The notes under the pieces: model-generated
What the model was told of the DNA's origin: nothing
Seen by the model: the letters and a program-made list of their open reading frames with translations, nothing else
Databases searched by the model: none
Program-made: the position numbers and the translations under genes
In this document: positions 8,349 to 20,531 of the stretch, in pieces
How positions within the stretch are numbered: the first letter of the stretch is position 1
Layout of the letters: every line of letters begins with the position of its first letter
Origin: Candidatus Neomicrothrix sp. UBA2983
GTDB taxonomy: Bacteria; Actinomycetota; Acidimicrobiia; Acidimicrobiales; MedAcidi-G1
Reading direction: 5' to 3'
DNA length: 64,000 nt
Assembly (NCBI GenBank): GCA_002346745.1
Contig: DEAL01000019.1
Coordinates: forward strand, 1-64,000

Positions 8349-10559
8349 TCAGGCGCCGCTGTTCTCCAGGGCGTCGAGCACGTGGAGGGCGATGTCGCCC
8401 ACCTTCACCTCGGAGTCGTCGACGCCCTCGCCCTTCACGCCGTCGTCGATCATGACGTAGCAGAACGGGCAGGCCGTGGCGATGCGGGTGGCGCCCGTGG
8501 CCAGCAGTTCCTGGGAGCGCTCGACGTTGATGTTCTTGCCGATGTGTTCCTCCATGAACATGCGGCCGCCGCCGGCGCCGCAGCACATGCCCTTGGTGCC
8601 CTGACGGCCGGCCTCGACGACCTCGACGCCGCCGATGCTGGCGACCACGTTGCGGGGCGCCAGGTACACGTCGTTGTGGCGGCCGAGGTAGCAGGAGTCG
8701 TGGTAGACGAGCCGCTCGTCCAGCCGGGCCTCGGACAGGTCCAGCTTCCCTGCGTCGATGAGCCACTCGAGCAGCTGGCTGTGGTGGACGACCTCGTAGT
8801 GGCCGCCCATCTGCGGGTACTCGTTGGCCAGCGTGTTGAAGCAGTGCGGGCACTGGGTGACGACCTTCTTGACGCCCATGCCGTTGAGCGTCTCGACGTT
8901 CTGCATGGCGAGCATCTGGAAGATGTACTCGTTGCCGGAGCGGCGGGCCGGGTCGCCGGTGCACATCTCGGACGGGCCGAGGATCGAGAACGACACGTCG
9001 GCACGCTGCATGAGCTGGGCCATGGCCCGTGACACCTTCTTGTTCTTGTCGTCGAAGGAGCCGGCGCAACCCACCCAGTAGAGGTACTCGGCGTCGAAGG
9101 GGTCGCCACCGTCGAGCACCTCGATGCCCTCGAGGTCGCCGACCCAGTCGGTGCGGTCGCTCTGGGAGAGGCCCCACGGGTTGCCCGAGTTCTCCATGGA
9201 CCGGTAGGCGGCGCCCAGCTCGGACGGGAAGTCGGACTCCATGAGCGACAGGTAGCGCCGCATGTCGAGGATCTTGTCGAGGATCTCGATGTTGACCGGG
9301 CAGTTCTCGTCGCAGGCCCGGCAACTGGTGCAGGCCCACAGTTCCTCGGAGGTGATGCGGTCGAACATCCAGTTGGCGGGCACGGTGATCTCGGCGTCGG
9401 TGCCGATCGGTGGCGACACGACGGGGGTGCCGGTGGCGGCCATGACCTCGCCGGTCTTGAGGACGATCTCGCGGGGGTCGAGCGGCTTGCCGGTGGCGTG
9501 GGCCGGGCAGACGGCGGTGCAGCGGCCGCACATGGTGCACGAGTCGGTGTCGAGCAACTGCTTCCAGGTGAACTCCTCGATGGTGGAGACGCCGAAGCTC
9601 TCGAGCTCGGTCTCCATGAGGTTGGGCAGCGGCTTCATGGCGCCCTTGGGGCGGTCTCGGTCGCGCAGGTACATGTTCAGCGGCGACGTGAACATGTGGC
9701 GCAGCATCGTGATCGGCAGCAGCGCCAGGAACGCCATGAAGGCGAGGACGTGGGCGACCCACCAGGCCTGGTGCCAGCCGTGCACCGAGTCGGCGAAGAA
9801 CGAGACGGAGTCGACGGCCTGCGCCAGCGGGTAGCCGACGATCGACCAGGTCTCGGCCGACGGGAACTCGCCGCCATGGTCGGCGGCGGTGGCAGCGATG
9901 CGGAACGCCTCGGCGCCGAATCCGGTGACGCCGATGGCGGCGAACACGACGAGGCCGGCGGCGTGCTCGGGCTTGGTCTTGATGCGGATGCGGTAGGGGC
10001 GGAAGCGGCGGGGGCCGAAGCGCCGCAGCAGTGCCCAGGCCACGCCGACCAGGAACAGCACGCCGGCCACGTCGCCGACCAGCGTGTAGGCCCGATACAC
10101 GTCGCCGTGGAGGAACTTGAGGTCCTCGGGCACCTGGTGGTTGACCTCGAGGACGGTGGTGACGGCCAGCAGGATCAGGAACGGGAAGTAGATGAGCGAG
10201 TGCATGACGCCAGCGGCGGGCTCGCGCAGCAGCGTCTGCATGTAGACGCCGGAGCGGAAGTCGCCGAAGCGGCGCTGGGCGTTGGCCCCGGTGGTGGCCC
10301 GGTTGTCGGGGGTGCCGCGCTCCCAGTTCTTCATCCGGTTGGCGAACAGGACGGCGCCGTAGACGATCAGCACGGGGATGACCGTGTAGAAGGCGACCTT
10401 CAGGGCGTCGGGGACGTTCTGGAACACCTCGCGGGTGATCTCGGAGTCGTCGTGCCAGCCGTTGACGGTGGCGGCGACGCCGGAGAGGGCGGTGAAGAGG
10501 GCGACGGCGATTCCGAGCCCGATGACGGCGTGGTGGGGCCTGAACCTGCGGTCTTCCAT
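8349..10559 (-). CDS. Membrane Fe-S oxidoreductase (EtfD / heterodisulfide-reductase-like)
   Basis: 736 residues from ATG at 10559. The N-terminal third (about 1-300) has five or six hydrophobic spans of the NarI/DsrM type. Two 4Fe-4S motifs follow (CTMCGRCTAVCP and CTSCRACDENCP), then two CCG cysteine-rich modules (HDSCYLGRH and CCGAGGGRMF) ending with ACPFCYVMI. This matches mycobacterial Rv0338c/EtfD, proposed to pass electrons from electron-transfer flavoprotein (fatty-acid beta-oxidation) to the quinone pool. No etfAB is nearby. An in-frame GTG further upstream could extend it. It runs in the same direction as gpmA but with a 176-bp gap. Confidence 0.85.
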   Translation of the reverse strand: MEDRRFRPHHAVIGLGIAVALFTALSGVAATVNGWHDDSEITREVFQNVPDALKVAFYTVIPVLIVYGAVLFANRMKNWERGTPDNRATTGANAQRRFGDFRSGVYMQTLLREPAAGVMHSLIYFPFLILLAVTTVLEVNHQVPEDLKFLHGDVYRAYTLVGDVAGVLFLVGVAWALLRRFGPRRFRPYRIRIKTKPEHAAGLVVFAAIGVTGFGAEAFRIAATAADHGGEFPSAETWSIVGYPLAQAVDSVSFFADSVHGWHQAWWVAHVLAFMAFLALLPITMLRHMFTSPLNMYLRDRDRPKGAMKPLPNLMETELESFGVSTIEEFTWKQLLDTDSCTMCGRCTAVCPAHATGKPLDPREIVLKTGEVMAATGTPVVSPPIGTDAEITVPANWMFDRITSEELWACTSCRACDENCPVNIEILDKILDMRRYLSLMESDFPSELGAAYRSMENSGNPWGLSQSDRTDWVGDLEGIEVLDGGDPFDAEYLYWVGCAGSFDDKNKKVSRAMAQLMQRADVSFSILGPSEMCTGDPARRSGNEYIFQMLAMQNVETLNGMGVKKVVTQCPHCFNTLANEYPQMGGHYEVVHHSQLLEWLIDAGKLDLSEARLDERLVYHDSCYLGRHNDVYLAPRNVVASIGGVEVVEAGRQGTKGMCCGAGGGRMFMEEHIGKNINVERSQELLATGATRIATACPFCYVMIDDGVKGEGVDDSEVKVGDIALHVLDALENSGA

Positions 10560-10735
10560 CGTGGCCGGAGGATACTCCGGGCGGGTCGCGGGGTCGTCGT
10601 CCGGGTGGCGACCGAAGAGGAGTTGGACGGCCTCGACGGCACCGAACACGGCTCGCCCGGCTGCGGCGCCGAGCCGCTGTCGGTGGGCTGACTCGACCGG
10701 ACCGTACGCGAGGGATCCGCTGCCCCGCGGGGTGG

Positions 10736-11482
10736 TCAGCCTGCCTGTCGGGCGACCGCCTCGGCGGCGGCGCGTGCGGCCTCGGGGTCGAGCGACCGCT
10801 CGAGGACCGGCTTCTGGTCGACCGGTCGCAGGTCGTCGTCCAGTTCGTAGACGAGGGGCGTGCCGGTCGGCAGGTTGAGGTCGGCGATGTCCTCGTCGGA
10901 GATGCCGTCGAGGAGTTTGCACAGGGCCCGCAGGCTGTTGCCGTGGGCGGCGACGAGGACGGTGCGGCCGGCGGTGAGGTCGGGGACCGCCAGCTCCTCC
11001 CACCACGGGCCCAGGCGTTCGACCACGTCGGCCAGGCATTCGGTGCGGGGCACGGCGTCGAGGCCGGCGTAGCGGGGGTCGGCGTTGGGGTTGTGCGGGT
11101 TGTCGTCGGCGATCGGCGGGGGCGGGGTGTCGTAGCCACGGCGCCAGGCGTGGAGCTGCTCGTCGCCGAATCGCTCGCGGGTGGCGGCCTTGTCGAGGCC
11201 GGTGAGGTCGCCGTAGTGCCGCTCGTTGAGTCGCCACGAGCGGTTCACCGGGATCCACGAGCGCCCCATCTCGCGCAGCGCCAGCTCGGCGGTGTGGATG
11301 GCTCGGACCAGCAGCGAGGTGTGGAGCGCGTCGGCGAGGATCCCGGCATCGGCCAGCATGCGCCCGCCGGCGACGGCCTCGTCGACGCCCTGGTCCGTCA
11401 GGTCGCTGTCGACCCAGCCGGTGAACTGGTTGGTGGCGTTCCACACGGACTGGCCGTGGCGCAGGACGATCAGCGTGGGCAT
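10736..11482 (-). CDS. gpmA: 2,3-bisphosphoglycerate-dependent phosphoglycerate mutase
   Basis: 248 residues. LRHGQSVWN carries the phospho-accepting His, NERHYGDLTGLDK follows, and AAHGNSLRAL carries the second catalytic His, giving the standard dPGM layout. It interconverts 3- and 2-phosphoglycerate in glycolysis and gluconeogenesis. The start is MPTLIVLRHG at 11482. The open frame extends 12 codons upstream (to 11518) into the dnaK control region, but this extension lacks family similarity. It is divergent from dnaK. Confidence 0.95.
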   Translation of the reverse strand: MPTLIVLRHGQSVWNATNQFTGWVDSDLTDQGVDEAVAGGRMLADAGILADALHTSLLVRAIHTAELALREMGRSWIPVNRSWRLNERHYGDLTGLDKAATRERFGDEQLHAWRRGYDTPPPPIADDNPHNPNADPRYAGLDAVPRTECLADVVERLGPWWEELAVPDLTAGRTVLVAAHGNSLRALCKLLDGISDEDIADLNLPTGTPLVYELDDDLRPVDQKPVLERSLDPEAARAAAEAVARQAG

Positions 11483-11525
11483 GGCGGCCAGTCCACCAGA
11501 GAATCCGGAAAAAAGCACCCCTTAG

Positions 11526-11558
11526 AAGTTGATAAAGGATGACTCAACTTAGTAGAGT
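11526..11558 (+). promoter_or_regulatory. dnaK promoter with HAIR-like HspR operator
   Basis: TTGATA (11529-11534) and TAGAGT (11553-11558), 18 bp apart, form a good sigma-70-type promoter. They overlap a perfect inverted repeat AAGTTGA (11526-11532) and TCAACTT (11544-11550). Read as GTTGATA-N7-ACTCAAC it resembles the HspR-associated inverted repeat CTTGAGT-N7-ACTCAAG, with the right half matching 6 of 7. HspR is encoded at the operon's end (15232), so autoregulation is likely. The 5' leader to the dnaK start is about 150 nt and shows nothing else I can name. Confidence 0.65.
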
Positions 11559-11711
11559 GCTATCAGCCCACAACAGGTGGGAAGCCGGGGATCAGCCCCT
11601 AGGGTGCCCGCCGGCCCGCAGTCGCCCCCCTGCTGCGGGGCCGGGCGGGCGCCCGACCCCGGCACCGAACCAACGATCTCACCCCATCCCACCGAAACAA
11701 GGAGCACCAAC

Positions 11712-13537
<1,826 letters not shown>

Positions 13538-13541
<4 letters not shown>

Positions 13542-14092
13542 GCGACGCTGCCCCCCTGGGCGCCGACGACGCCGAGGAGTTGGTCGAGGTCGAGGACGCC
13601 GAAGAGGCCCTCGAGGCCGAGGCGACGGCCGATGAGGAGTTCGCCGACGAGGACCTGCCGGAGCCGAACCCGCTGGAGTTGGCCGAGGCGGCCCGCGACA
13701 TGCACCTCGCCGACCTGCAGCGGCTCTCCGCCGAGTTCGCCAACTTCCGCAAGCAGGCCGACCGCCGCAACGCCGAGGTTGCCGGGCGGGCCCGTGGCGA
13801 CCTGGCGGAGCGGCTCCTGCCGGTGCTCGACGCCTGTGACCTCGCCATCGGGCACGGCGCCGACGGCGTCGAGGCCATCCGCTCGGCGCTGGTCGCGACC
13901 CTCGGTCCGGTCGGGCTCGAGGTGCTCGACCCGCAGGACGCACCCTTCGACCCCACGCGCCACGAGGCGGTCCTCCACGAGGCGGCCGGCGAGGACGACG
14001 GCGCCGCCCAGGTCGTCGTCGAGGTTCTGCGCCGCGGCTACGCCTGGGAGGGTCGGGTCCTGCGGCCGGCGATGGTCAAGGTCCGCGGCTGA
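13538..14092 (+). CDS. grpE: Nucleotide exchange factor GrpE
   Basis: 184 residues with an acidic, low-complexity N-terminus (1-45), a coiled-coil region (about 50-85) including LQRLSAEFANFRKQADRR, and a C-terminal beta domain with HEAVLHEAAGED and VLRRGYAWEGRVLRPAMVKV. It releases ADP from DnaK. The GTG start overlaps the dnaK stop (GTGA), indicating tight translational coupling. Confidence 0.95.
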
Positions 14093-14119
14093 GCCGCGGC
14101 GAATCGGAGGCAGCTCGCC

Positions 14120-15235
14120 ATGGCCCCGCAGCGCGAGTGGTTCGAGAAGGACTACTACGCCGCGCTCGGCGTCTCCAAGGAGGCATCCGCCAAGGAGATC
14201 ACCAGGGCCTACCGGAAGCTGGCCCGCGAGCTCCATCCCGACGCCAATCCGGGTGACGCCGCCGCCGAGGCCCGCTTCAAGGAGGTCTCGGCCGCCTACG
14301 ACGTGGTCGGCGACGAGGCCAAGCGCCGCGAGTACGACGAGGTCCGTGCCATGGGCCCCATGGGGGGCTTTGGCGGTTCCGGCGGCTTCGGCCCGGGCAT
14401 GGGCGGCATGGGGGACACGGGCGGCCAGTTCGACATGGGCAGCCTGTTCGGCGGGCTCTTCCGCCAGGCGGGTGGCAGGAACGGCCCGCGTCGGGGCAAA
14501 GACGTCCACGCCGAAATGACGCTCTCGTTCGAGGAGGCGGCCTTCGGCATCGAGACGACCATCCCGTTGGTCGTCGACGCGGTCTGTCCCACCTGCTCGG
14601 GCAGCGGCGCCCGGCCCGGCACCAGCCCGCGCACCTGCGAGTCCTGTGGTGGCCGCGGCGTGCAAGCCGAGAACCAGGGCCCCTTCTCGTTCAGCCGGCC
14701 CTGCGTCAGCTGCGGCGGCCGCTGCCGGGTCGTGGACGACCCGTGTGGCACCTGCCGCGGATCGGGCACCGAGCGCCGGGCCCGCGACGTCAGGGTCCGC
14801 ATCCCCGCCGGCGTCGAGGACGGCCAGCACGTCCGGATCAAGGGCCGGGGAAGGCCCGGCCGAGGCGGTCCCGCAGGTGACCTCTACGTCGTCGTGGCGG
14901 TCACCCCGCACCGGGCCTTCGGCCGCCGCGGCGCCGACCTCACTCTCACGGTGCCGGTCACCTGGCCGGAGGCCGTGCTGGGCGCAGAGGTGCGGGTCCC
15001 GACTCTCGACGGCGACCCGGTCACGCTCAAGGTCCCCGCCGGCACGCCGACCGGCCGGACCCTGCGGGTCAAGGACCGCGGCGTGGCGGCACGGCGCGGT
15101 CGCGGCGACCTGCTGGTGACCATCGAGGTGCATGTCCCCGAGGCGACCACGGAGGGTGAGCGGGCGGCGGTCGAGGCCGTCGAGGCGGCGCTTGGCACCA
15201 GCGGTGGCGACCTCCGGAGCGGCCTGACAGGATGA
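14120..15235 (+). CDS. dnaJ: Chaperone DnaJ (Hsp40)
   Basis: 371 residues: a J domain (about 8-75, HPD at LHPDANPGD), a Gly/Met/Phe-rich linker (80-115), a zinc domain (about 150-210) with four CxxC motifs, and C-terminal client-binding domains. Zinc motifs 1, 2 and 4 are regular (CPTCSGSG, CESCGGRG, CGTCRGSG). Motif 3 is CVSCGGRC, with Cys replacing the final Gly. It stimulates DnaK ATPase. GGAGG lies upstream of the ATG, and the stop overlaps hspR (ATGA). Confidence 0.95.
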   Translation: MAPQREWFEKDYYAALGVSKEASAKEITRAYRKLARELHPDANPGDAAAEARFKEVSAAYDVVGDEAKRREYDEVRAMGPMGGFGGSGGFGPGMGGMGDTGGQFDMGSLFGGLFRQAGGRNGPRRGKDVHAEMTLSFEEAAFGIETTIPLVVDAVCPTCSGSGARPGTSPRTCESCGGRGVQAENQGPFSFSRPCVSCGGRCRVVDDPCGTCRGSGTERRARDVRVRIPAGVEDGQHVRIKGRGRPGRGGPAGDLYVVVAVTPHRAFGRRGADLTLTVPVTWPEAVLGAEVRVPTLDGDPVTLKVPAGTPTGRTLRVKDRGVAARRGRGDLLVTIEVHVPEATTEGERAAVEAVEAALGTSGGDLRSGLTG

Positions 15236-15636
15236 TGCCGATGCCGAACCGCCCGCGACCCGACCAGGCCGTCTACGTCATCTCGGTGGCCGCCGAGCTG
15301 GCCGGCATGCACCCCCAGACGCTGCGCATCTACGAACGCCGTGGCCTGGTCGACCCGGCCCGCACCTCGGGCGGCAACCGCCGGTACAGCGACGCCGACA
15401 TCACCCTGCTGCAGCGCATCGCCGACCTCACCGCCGAGGGCCTCAACCTCGAGGGCGTCAAGCGGGTTCTCGAACTCGAGGCCGAGGTGGTCCGACTCGA
15501 GGCCGAGATCGAGTCGATCCGCAGCGAGGGGACCCAGGCCGTGGCCGAGGTGCACAAGCAGTACCGCCGCGACCTGGTGCCGATCCGCCAGAGCGTCACG
15601 CTCTACCGTGGCCAGCGGCGGCCGAGGCGCTCCTGA
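15232..15636 (+). CDS. hspR: MerR-family heat-shock repressor HspR
   Basis: 134 residues. The MerR-type winged helix has VYVISVAAELAGMHPQTLRIYERRGLVDP then RRYSDADITLLQRI; a coiled coil (about 80-110) serves for dimerisation. HspR binds HAIR operators, typically with DnaK as co-repressor, and shuts off the dnaK operon. Its position as last gene and the HAIR-like site ahead of dnaK fit this. Its start overlaps the dnaJ stop; ATG at 15241 is an alternative. Confidence 0.93.
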   Translation: MMPMPNRPRPDQAVYVISVAAELAGMHPQTLRIYERRGLVDPARTSGGNRRYSDADITLLQRIADLTAEGLNLEGVKRVLELEAEVVRLEAEIESIRSEGTQAVAEVHKQYRRDLVPIRQSVTLYRGQRRPRRS

Positions 15637-15668
15637 CCGGCCTCCGACGCGCCCTCGACCCGCCTGAT

Positions 15669-15683
15669 CCGCCGTCACGGCGG
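15669..15683 (+). terminator. Hairpin after hspR
   Basis: CCGCCG-TCA-CGGCGG, a perfect 6-bp stem with a 3-nt loop 33 nt after the hspR stop. No U-tract follows, as is common in high-GC actinobacteria. It is a candidate terminator of the dnaK operon. Confidence 0.4.
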
Positions 15684-15830
15684 CTGTGGAAAACCCCCGT
15701 TGACCTGCGGGTTCGCGAGGTCGGTCGGACGTCGAGGGCCTCCCGGGCGCGTTACGGCAGTGTTGCAATCCCCAGTGCACCCCCTGTCGCCACAAGGGTT
15801 TCGGGGGTTTTCCACAGGGGGTGTGGAAAC
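15684..15830. repeat. 15-bp inverted repeat with DnaA-box-like cores
   Basis: CTGTGGAAAACCCCC (15684-15698) is repeated exactly in inverse orientation as GGGGGTTTTCCACAG (15803-15817), followed by a third partial copy, GTGTGGAAAC (15821-15830). Each contains a sequence one or two mismatches from a DnaA box (TTATCCACA, or mycobacterial TTGTCCACA). The 385-bp gap between hspR and purA holds these repeats and, near 15978, a TAGGCT hexamer that may be the purA promoter. Function is unknown. Confidence 0.6.
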
Positions 15831-16021
15831 GGCGGAACCTGCGCGGGGAGCGCGCAGCATCTGGTGACCCTGCGTGGTCGCGTGGACCGTTCGCGACGTC
15901 GGCCCGGCCCCGGGGGCAGGCCGCCGACGGTCCGCCGGGGCGTGCCAATCCCGGCTCCGAGCGCCGCTTCCGACCGGTAGGCTTGGCCCGTAAGCACCGG
16001 CGAACACCGAGGAGAGGTGCC

Positions 16022-17308
16022 GTGCCCGCGACCGTCGTGGTCGGGACACAGTGGGGCGACGAGGGCAAGGGCAAGTTCACCGACCTCGTGGCGAGCGAGA
16101 CCGCCATGGTGGTCCGCTACCAGGGCGGCCACAACGCCGGCCACACCCTCGTCGTCGACGGTGAGTCCTTCGCCCTCCAACTCGTCCCCTCGGGCGTCCT
16201 CTACGAGCACGTCACGCCGGTCATCGGCAACGGCGTGGTCGTCGACCCCCGGGTCCTCCTCGTCGAGATGGACATGCTCGAGTCCCGCGGCGTCTCGACT
16301 GGGCGCCTGCGGGTCAGCGGCAATGCCCACCTGATCCTCCCGTACCACCAGGAACTCGACGCCCTCCACGAGCGGCACCTGGGCAAGAACAAGATCGGCA
16401 CCACCAAGCGTGGCATCGGTCCCGCCTACGCCGACCGCTCCATGCGCGTCGGCCTGCGCGTCCAGGACCTCCTCGACGAGAAGATCTTCCGCCAGAAGTT
16501 GGACGCCGCCCTCGAGCACCACAACCGCGTCCTCACCCGGGTCTTCAACCGCCTCCCTGTCGACGGCGACGCCATCGCCGACGAGTACCTGGGTACCTGC
16601 GCCCCCCGGCTGTCGCCCCTCATCGCCGACGCCGTGTCGCTGCTCCACGACCAGCTCGAGGCCGGCAACCACGTGCTGCTCGAGGGCGCCCAAGCCACCT
16701 TCCTCGACCTCGACCACGGCACGTACCCGTTCGTCACCTCGTCCAATCCGGTGGCCGGCGGCGCCTGCACCGGCGCCGGCATCGGCCCCCGCCACATCGA
16801 CCGGGTCATCGGCATCGCCAAGGCCTACGTCACCCGCGTCGGCGCCGGGCCGTTCCCGACCGAGCTGTCCGATGAGGTCGGCGACCACCTCGTCGACGTC
16901 GGCCACGAGTACGGCACCAACACGGGCCGGCGCCGTCGCCCCGGCTGGCTCGATGCCGTCATGCTCCGGTACGCCGCCCGGGTCAACTCGCTGTCCGAAC
17001 TGGCGATCACCAAGCTCGACGTCCTCGACGGGCTCGACACCATCAAGGTGTGCGTCGCCTACGAGTCCGATGGTGAGCGCTTCGACCAGCTCCCGTACCA
17101 CCAGACGGTGCTCCACCACGCCGAGCCCGTCTACGTCGAGTTGCCGGGCTGGAAGCAGGACCTCTCCGGGGTGCGGTCCCGCGAGGACCTGCCGGCCGAG
17201 GCCGAGGCGTACCTGACGCTGGTCGAGGAGCAGGTCGGCGTGCCGATCGGCATGGTCGGGGTCGGACCCGGCCGCGACCAGGTCCTGCAGTTCGGCGACC
17301 AGGGCTGA
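16022..17308 (+). CDS. purA: Adenylosuccinate synthetase
   Basis: 428 residues from GTG at 16022, chosen because GAGGAGAGG lies just upstream and the product starts VPATVVVGTQWGDEGKGK as in the family; the open frame reaches back to 15821. Other marks are GGHNAGHT, the GTTKRGIGPAYADR switch loop and the C-terminal GVGPGRDQ. It condenses IMP with aspartate using GTP, the first committed AMP step. It heads the pur gene run, with purD 13 nt downstream. Confidence 0.97.
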   Translation: MPATVVVGTQWGDEGKGKFTDLVASETAMVVRYQGGHNAGHTLVVDGESFALQLVPSGVLYEHVTPVIGNGVVVDPRVLLVEMDMLESRGVSTGRLRVSGNAHLILPYHQELDALHERHLGKNKIGTTKRGIGPAYADRSMRVGLRVQDLLDEKIFRQKLDAALEHHNRVLTRVFNRLPVDGDAIADEYLGTCAPRLSPLIADAVSLLHDQLEAGNHVLLEGAQATFLDLDHGTYPFVTSSNPVAGGACTGAGIGPRHIDRVIGIAKAYVTRVGAGPFPTELSDEVGDHLVDVGHEYGTNTGRRRRPGWLDAVMLRYAARVNSLSELAITKLDVLDGLDTIKVCVAYESDGERFDQLPYHQTVLHHAEPVYVELPGWKQDLSGVRSREDLPAEAEAYLTLVEEQVGVPIGMVGVGPGRDQVLQFGDQG

Positions 17309-17321
17309 CCGGGGCCGTCAG

Positions 17322-18545
<1,224 letters not shown>

Positions 18546-18578
18546 CCCGACCCCGAACCACCACAGGAGCCAACCACC

Positions 18579-19046
18579 ATGTCCGAGACGCCGACCCGCC
18601 GAGTCGCCATCTTGATGGGCTCGCCCAACGACGCCGACAAGATGGCACCCGCCGCCGCCACCCTCGAGCGGTACGGCATCGAGGCCGACGTGCGCGTGAT
18701 GTCGGCGCACCGCAGCCCCGCCGAGGTCGCCGCGTTCACCGGCGCCGCCCGCCAGAACGGCTACACGGCCATCATCTGCGGCGCCGGCATGGCCGCCCAC
18801 CTGGCTGGCGCCGTCGCGGCCCACACCACGCTGCCGGTCATCGGCGTGCCGCTCTCCGGTGGCGCCATCAACGGCTGGGACTCGCTGCTGGCCACCGTCC
18901 AGATGCCCAAGGGCATCCCGGTCGCCACGGTCGCCGTCGACGGCGCCATGAACGCCGCCCTGCTGGCCGTCCAGATGCTCGCCGTCGAGGACCCCTCGCT
19001 GGTCGCCGAACTGGAGGCCCACCGCGAGGAGATGCGCCCCCGCTGA
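18579..19046 (+). CDS. purE: N5-carboxyaminoimidazole ribonucleotide mutase
   Basis: 155 residues. MGSPNDADKM, SAHRSPAEV, the GAGMAAHLAGAVAAHT loop and the IGVPLSGG/MPKGIPVATVAV segments are standard class I PurE. It converts N5-CAIR to CAIR, normally with PurK, which is not encoded in this window. AGGAG precedes the ATG. Spacing of about 30 nt keeps it in the pur operon. Confidence 0.95.
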   Translation: MSETPTRRVAILMGSPNDADKMAPAAATLERYGIEADVRVMSAHRSPAEVAAFTGAARQNGYTAIICGAGMAAHLAGAVAAHTTLPVIGVPLSGGAINGWDSLLATVQMPKGIPVATVAVDGAMNAALLAVQMLAVEDPSLVAELEAHREEMRPR

Positions 19047-19066
19047 GCCGGGGCACGCCGCCGACC

Positions 19067-20482
19067 GTGGAGAACGTCCTCGCTTCCCGCTACGCCAGCC
19101 GGCCCATGGCCGAGCTCTGGTCCGAGGCGGGCAAGGTCGTGCTCGAGCGGGAGCTCTGGGTGGCGGTCCTCGAGGCTCAGCGCGACCTCGGCATCGACCT
19201 GCCCGACGGGGTCGTCGAGGACCACCGGGCGGTGATCGACCGGGTCGACCTCGAATCGATCCGCCAGCGCGAGCAGGTCACCCGCCACGACGTGAAGGCC
19301 CGCATCGAGGAGTTCTGCGCCCTCGCCGGCCACGAGCACGTCCACAAGGGGATGACGTCGCGCGACCTCACTGAGAACGTCGAACAGCTCCAGGTCCGGC
19401 GTGGCCTCGAGCTGGTGCTCGACCGGGTGGTCGCCGCGCTGGCCCGCCTCGGTCGCCTCGCCGTCGAGCACGACGACCTCGTCATGTCGGGACGCACCCA
19501 CAACGTGGCCGCCCAGGCCACCACCCTCGGCAAGCGGTTCGCCAACGCGGCCGAGGAACTGCTGGCCGCCCACCGGCGCCTGTCCGACCTGCTGGCGGCC
19601 TACCCGCTGCGCGGCCTCAAGGGCCCGGTCGGCACCCAGCAGGACCTGCTCGACCTGTTCGACGGCGACGCCGACCGCGTCGTCGGACTCGAGCGGCGTG
19701 TGGCCGACCACCTCGGCTTCGCCGACGTGCTCGACTCGGTCGGGCAGGTGTACCCCCGGTCGCTCGACTTCGACGTCGTGTCGGCGCTGGCCCAGGCGGC
19801 CGGCGGCCCCGCCAACCTGGCCCGCACCATCCGGCTGATGGCCGGCCACGAACTCGCCACCGAGGGCTTCCGGTCCGGCCAGGTCGGCTCCTCGGCCATG
19901 CCCCACAAGATGAACGCCCGGTCCTGCGAGCGGGTCAACGGCCTCGCCATGGTCCTGCGCGGCCACCTCGCCATGGTCGGCGGCCTCGTCGGCGACCAGT
20001 GGAACGAGGGCGACGTGAGCTGCTCGGTGGTGCGCCGGGTGGCGCTGCCCGACGCCTTCCTCGCCGCCGACGGCCTCTTCCAGACGTTCCTCACGGTGCT
20101 CGACGAGTTCGGCGCCTACCCGGCCGTGGTCGAGCGCGAGCTGCGCCAGTACCTGCCGTTCCTCGCCACCACCCGGGTGCTCGTGGCGGCGGTACGGGCC
20201 GGGGTGGGCCGCGAGGCGGCCCACGAGGCGATCCTCGAGCACGCCGTGGCCGCCGCCCTGGCCCGCCGGGAGGAGGGCGTCGCCGAGACCGACCTGCTGG
20301 ACCGGCTCGCCGCCGACGACCGGCTGCCGCTCGACCGCGACGACCTGGACGGCCTGCTGGCCGACCCCCGGGTGTTCGTCGGCACCGCCTCGGCGCAGGT
20401 CCAGGCGGTCGTCGAACGCATCGGCGAGGTGGTGGCCGCCCGCCCCGATGCCGCCGCCTACGATCCCGAGCCGATTCTCTGA
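19067..20482 (+). CDS. purB: Adenylosuccinate lyase
   Basis: 471 residues of the fumarase/aspartase superfamily. GMTSRDLTENVEQLQV, SGRTHNVAAQATTLGKR and the signature GSSAMPHKMNARSCERV are present. It splits adenylosuccinate to AMP and SAICAR to AICAR, two steps of the pathway. GTG start 20 nt after purE. The sequence is of the longer PurB subtype with an Arg/Glu-rich C-terminal helical region. Confidence 0.95.
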   Translation: MENVLASRYASRPMAELWSEAGKVVLERELWVAVLEAQRDLGIDLPDGVVEDHRAVIDRVDLESIRQREQVTRHDVKARIEEFCALAGHEHVHKGMTSRDLTENVEQLQVRRGLELVLDRVVAALARLGRLAVEHDDLVMSGRTHNVAAQATTLGKRFANAAEELLAAHRRLSDLLAAYPLRGLKGPVGTQQDLLDLFDGDADRVVGLERRVADHLGFADVLDSVGQVYPRSLDFDVVSALAQAAGGPANLARTIRLMAGHELATEGFRSGQVGSSAMPHKMNARSCERVNGLAMVLRGHLAMVGGLVGDQWNEGDVSCSVVRRVALPDAFLAADGLFQTFLTVLDEFGAYPAVVERELRQYLPFLATTRVLVAAVRAGVGREAAHEAILEHAVAAALARREEGVAETDLLDRLAADDRLPLDRDDLDGLLADPRVFVGTASAQVQAVVERIGEVVAARPDAAAYDPEPIL

Positions 20483-20531
20483 CCGAACCCGTTCCCGCCC
20501 GCTGAATTCCCCTGAACCCCCGGAGTCCCCG

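Noticed and set aside
15637..16021. Chromosomal replication origin
   Set aside because: Three DnaA-box-like cores are present, but dnaA, dnaN and an AT-rich unwinding element are absent; only DnaA binding, not an origin, is a reasonable guess.
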